Of a stretch of 64,000 nt of DNA, positions 62,788-64,000 are shown piece after piece. The stretch lies in assembly GCA_039566865.1 (NCBI GenBank), contig CM076948.1:23199001-23263000 (forward strand), read 5' to 3'. The DNA comes from Aurelia coerulea (Eukaryota > Cnidaria > Scyphozoa > Semaeostomeae > Ulmaridae). The position numbers were made by a program, and so were the translations under genes. A model generated the notes under the pieces. That model searched no databases. It was not told the origin of the DNA and saw only the letters and a program-made list of their open reading frames with translations. Numbering within the stretch: the stretch's first letter is position 1; the number at the start of each line of letters is the position of its first letter.

Positions 62788-62959
62788 CTAGAAAGAGAGA
62801 AGACAGGCTCAATATAAAAATGGTAAAAAGGAACGGCATTCCTATTTTATTTTAAACATATTGAGTGACCCGAAACATTGGCAAACATAGCATATCATAA
62901 ATATCTATTTGAAATAAGTTACTGACAAAAACTTTGTATCACTAGGTCGCTCAAATCTT

Positions 62960-63080
62960 TCAAATCTTTAAAAAGGTGGGTGTAACATTCTATGACATTT
63001 TTCTCTAAATTGAATGGCTTGAAAGGAGCTTTGGGAACTTTGCTGTAACTCTGCCATGGCAATTTTTTGATATCTTGATT
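62960..63080. repeat. Fold-back element F3, left-arm copy
   Basis: CTTTAAAAAGGTGGGTGTAA, GAATGGCTTGAAAGGAGCTT and ACTTTGCTGTAACTCTGCC match the left arm of 17005-17445. Confidence 0.65.
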
Positions 63081-63204
63081 TTTTGCAAAATGGCGGCAAT
63101 TTCATTATTTTTGTAAAAATTTCATGAAAAATTTTGAAAAAATTTAAATAATCGTAAATCCTAAACAAATAGAGAAAAAAATGATATAACCTTCAAGAAA
63201 ACCA

Positions 63205-63565
63205 TAGTTTATGAAGGTCTACAATATAACAATATGCTTGGTTCCGAAGCCGATTGGGAGGCGACTCAATTCTCTTACTCTTTTGGGTGTGATTAAAATA
63301 ATACTGTTCAGCTTTTGAACCAAAAAAATAAAATGCCCGTGGAAGATGTGTAGATATATCCTCCTTTATCGACATATGCTCGTGTTTGCTCTCAAAAACA
63401 GTTTCTGGAATACACAACCAGCGCGATGGCTACCTGGGTTTCAGAGAAACTTCTGCGTCTTGGTTTGTTTTGAATTACTGGTTGAGGGAGTTTCCTTTGA
63501 TCGCTAATCGCTTTTGAATCCAGGTGTCAACGAAAACAACTGATGCTATTGTGTTACAAAATCTA
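63205..63565. mobile_element. Element F1, copy e (one arm lost)
   Basis: It holds the centre (AAAAAAATAAAATGCCCG), TAGCTACCTGGGTTTCAGAG-like GGCTACCTGGGTTTCAGAG, and the right end GAATCCAGGTGTCAACGAAA followed by ACTGATGCTATTGTGTTAC, as in copy b. The left arm is missing. Confidence 0.65.
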
Positions 63566-63703
63566 TGCTTGTTCTTGTCATGTTAATGTGAACAAAGCCT
63601 GTACTGTATTCTCTGCAAACCAAGTAATGCCTTGCTTATCTAGCTTCCACCAAATCCTATTTTATTATCAGCACAATAGTTGAGTAGTAAGAAACATTCA
63701 TAC

Positions 63704-63748
63704 CTGACAAGCAAGATATCTTACTAAAATGTTGTATAAGACAAAGCA
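63704..63748 (-). CDS. SLC47A1: MATE transporter exon: most 5' exon in the window
   Basis: 45 bp, phase 0 to 0, acceptor TTTCTATTGCAG, donor GTATGA. It encodes CFVLYNILVRYLACQ. It aligns with ATFLYMLQVKYLLNQ of MATE1, directly before the IVLPQ exon. The thirteen exons sum to 1314 bp (437 residues plus stop) with every junction in phase. About 150 N-terminal residues must be encoded beyond base 64000. Animal MATE proteins export organic cations in exchange for protons at the plasma membrane; the substrate here is inferred from family only. Confidence 0.9.
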
Positions 63749-64000
63749 CTGCAATAGAAAGTATTCAATCAGTTATACAATGATTAAGATCAAATAAGAC
63801 TACTAAAATAAAGCAGAAGAAAGGTTCTTGCTGGAACATGGGCAATAATGCACCATTGATATGGCCTATATTATGATCAAAATTGTATTTTTACTCACTG
63901 TGTTGTTTCTCTTCCACAAGATTGCAAGTAAAACGCTTAATAATGTTACTACTCCTTCGTTCTTCTCTTGTCACAACAAGGAATCAAATGCTGCCAATAT
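63749..64000. other. MATE intron edge
   Basis: A weak exon candidate (NEGVVTLLSVLLAILWKR before GTGAGT, minus strand, near 63895-63950) could not be aligned to MATE and is not annotated. Confidence 0.3.

Noticed and set aside
63890..63960. Additional N-terminal MATE exon (LLSVLLAILWKR before GTGAGT)
   Set aside because: No alignment to the expected segment before CFVLYNILVRYL, and the acceptor is weak.
1..64000. CRISPR arrays, bacterial operons, phage or integrated viral genes
   Set aside because: No direct-repeat/spacer pattern, Shine-Dalgarno/operon layout or capsid/envelope-like frames; all RT sequences are of non-LTR type.

Overview
The window is AT-rich metazoan DNA, with short conserved exons, GT-AG introns and very dense transposon relics. 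The two recognisable genes and the mix of repeats (L2/CR1- and RTE-type LINEs, tRNA-headed SINEs, many fold-back MITEs) fit a cnidarian, most likely an anthozoan. That assignment is inference. There are no bacterial operons, rRNA genes, CRISPR arrays or phage.

Two multi-exon host genes could be rebuilt by hand with consistent splice sites and reading phases; both lie on the minus strand. (1) A saccharopine dehydrogenase-like oxidoreductase (SCCPDH) has six exons between 13652 and 4608. They encode the N-terminal ~220 residues; the C-terminal half was not found and probably lies left of base 1. (2) A MATE-family (SLC47A) multidrug/cation antiporter has thirteen exons between 63748 and 36603, about 437 residues, from roughly transmembrane helix 4 to the stop codon. 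Its first exons lie right of base 64000.

Between them (about 18.6-22.1 kb) are less certain genes. One is a minus-strand serine/arginine-rich open frame (20114-19585) with a CACGTG-rich upstream region. Another is a possible minus-strand terminal exon near 18.7 kb. The third is the last two exons of an unidentified plus-strand gene (21677-22090).

Nearly everything else is mobile DNA. There is one full-length L2/CR1-type LINE with an intact 1121-residue ORF (41087-45250, 12-bp target duplication), and several 5'-truncated LINEs at 10.9, 12, 25.6, 34, 40.6, 53.4 and 60.4 kb. Two SINEs share a body but have different tRNA-like heads. MITEs show TA, TAA, TTAA, 8-bp and 9-bp target duplications. 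Several insertions are nested: a LINE inside a ~200-bp satellite array, a LINE inside the arm of a mariner-like fold-back, a LINE inside a ~100-bp palindrome, and a TTAA-type MITE inside another repeat whose unoccupied copy is also in the window.

The most unusual structure is at 39583-39853. The MATE exon for the last core transmembrane helix is amplified into a 71-bp tandem array. It has four acceptor-plus-exon copies but a single donor, so this minisatellite is built from coding sequence and splice sites of the host gene.
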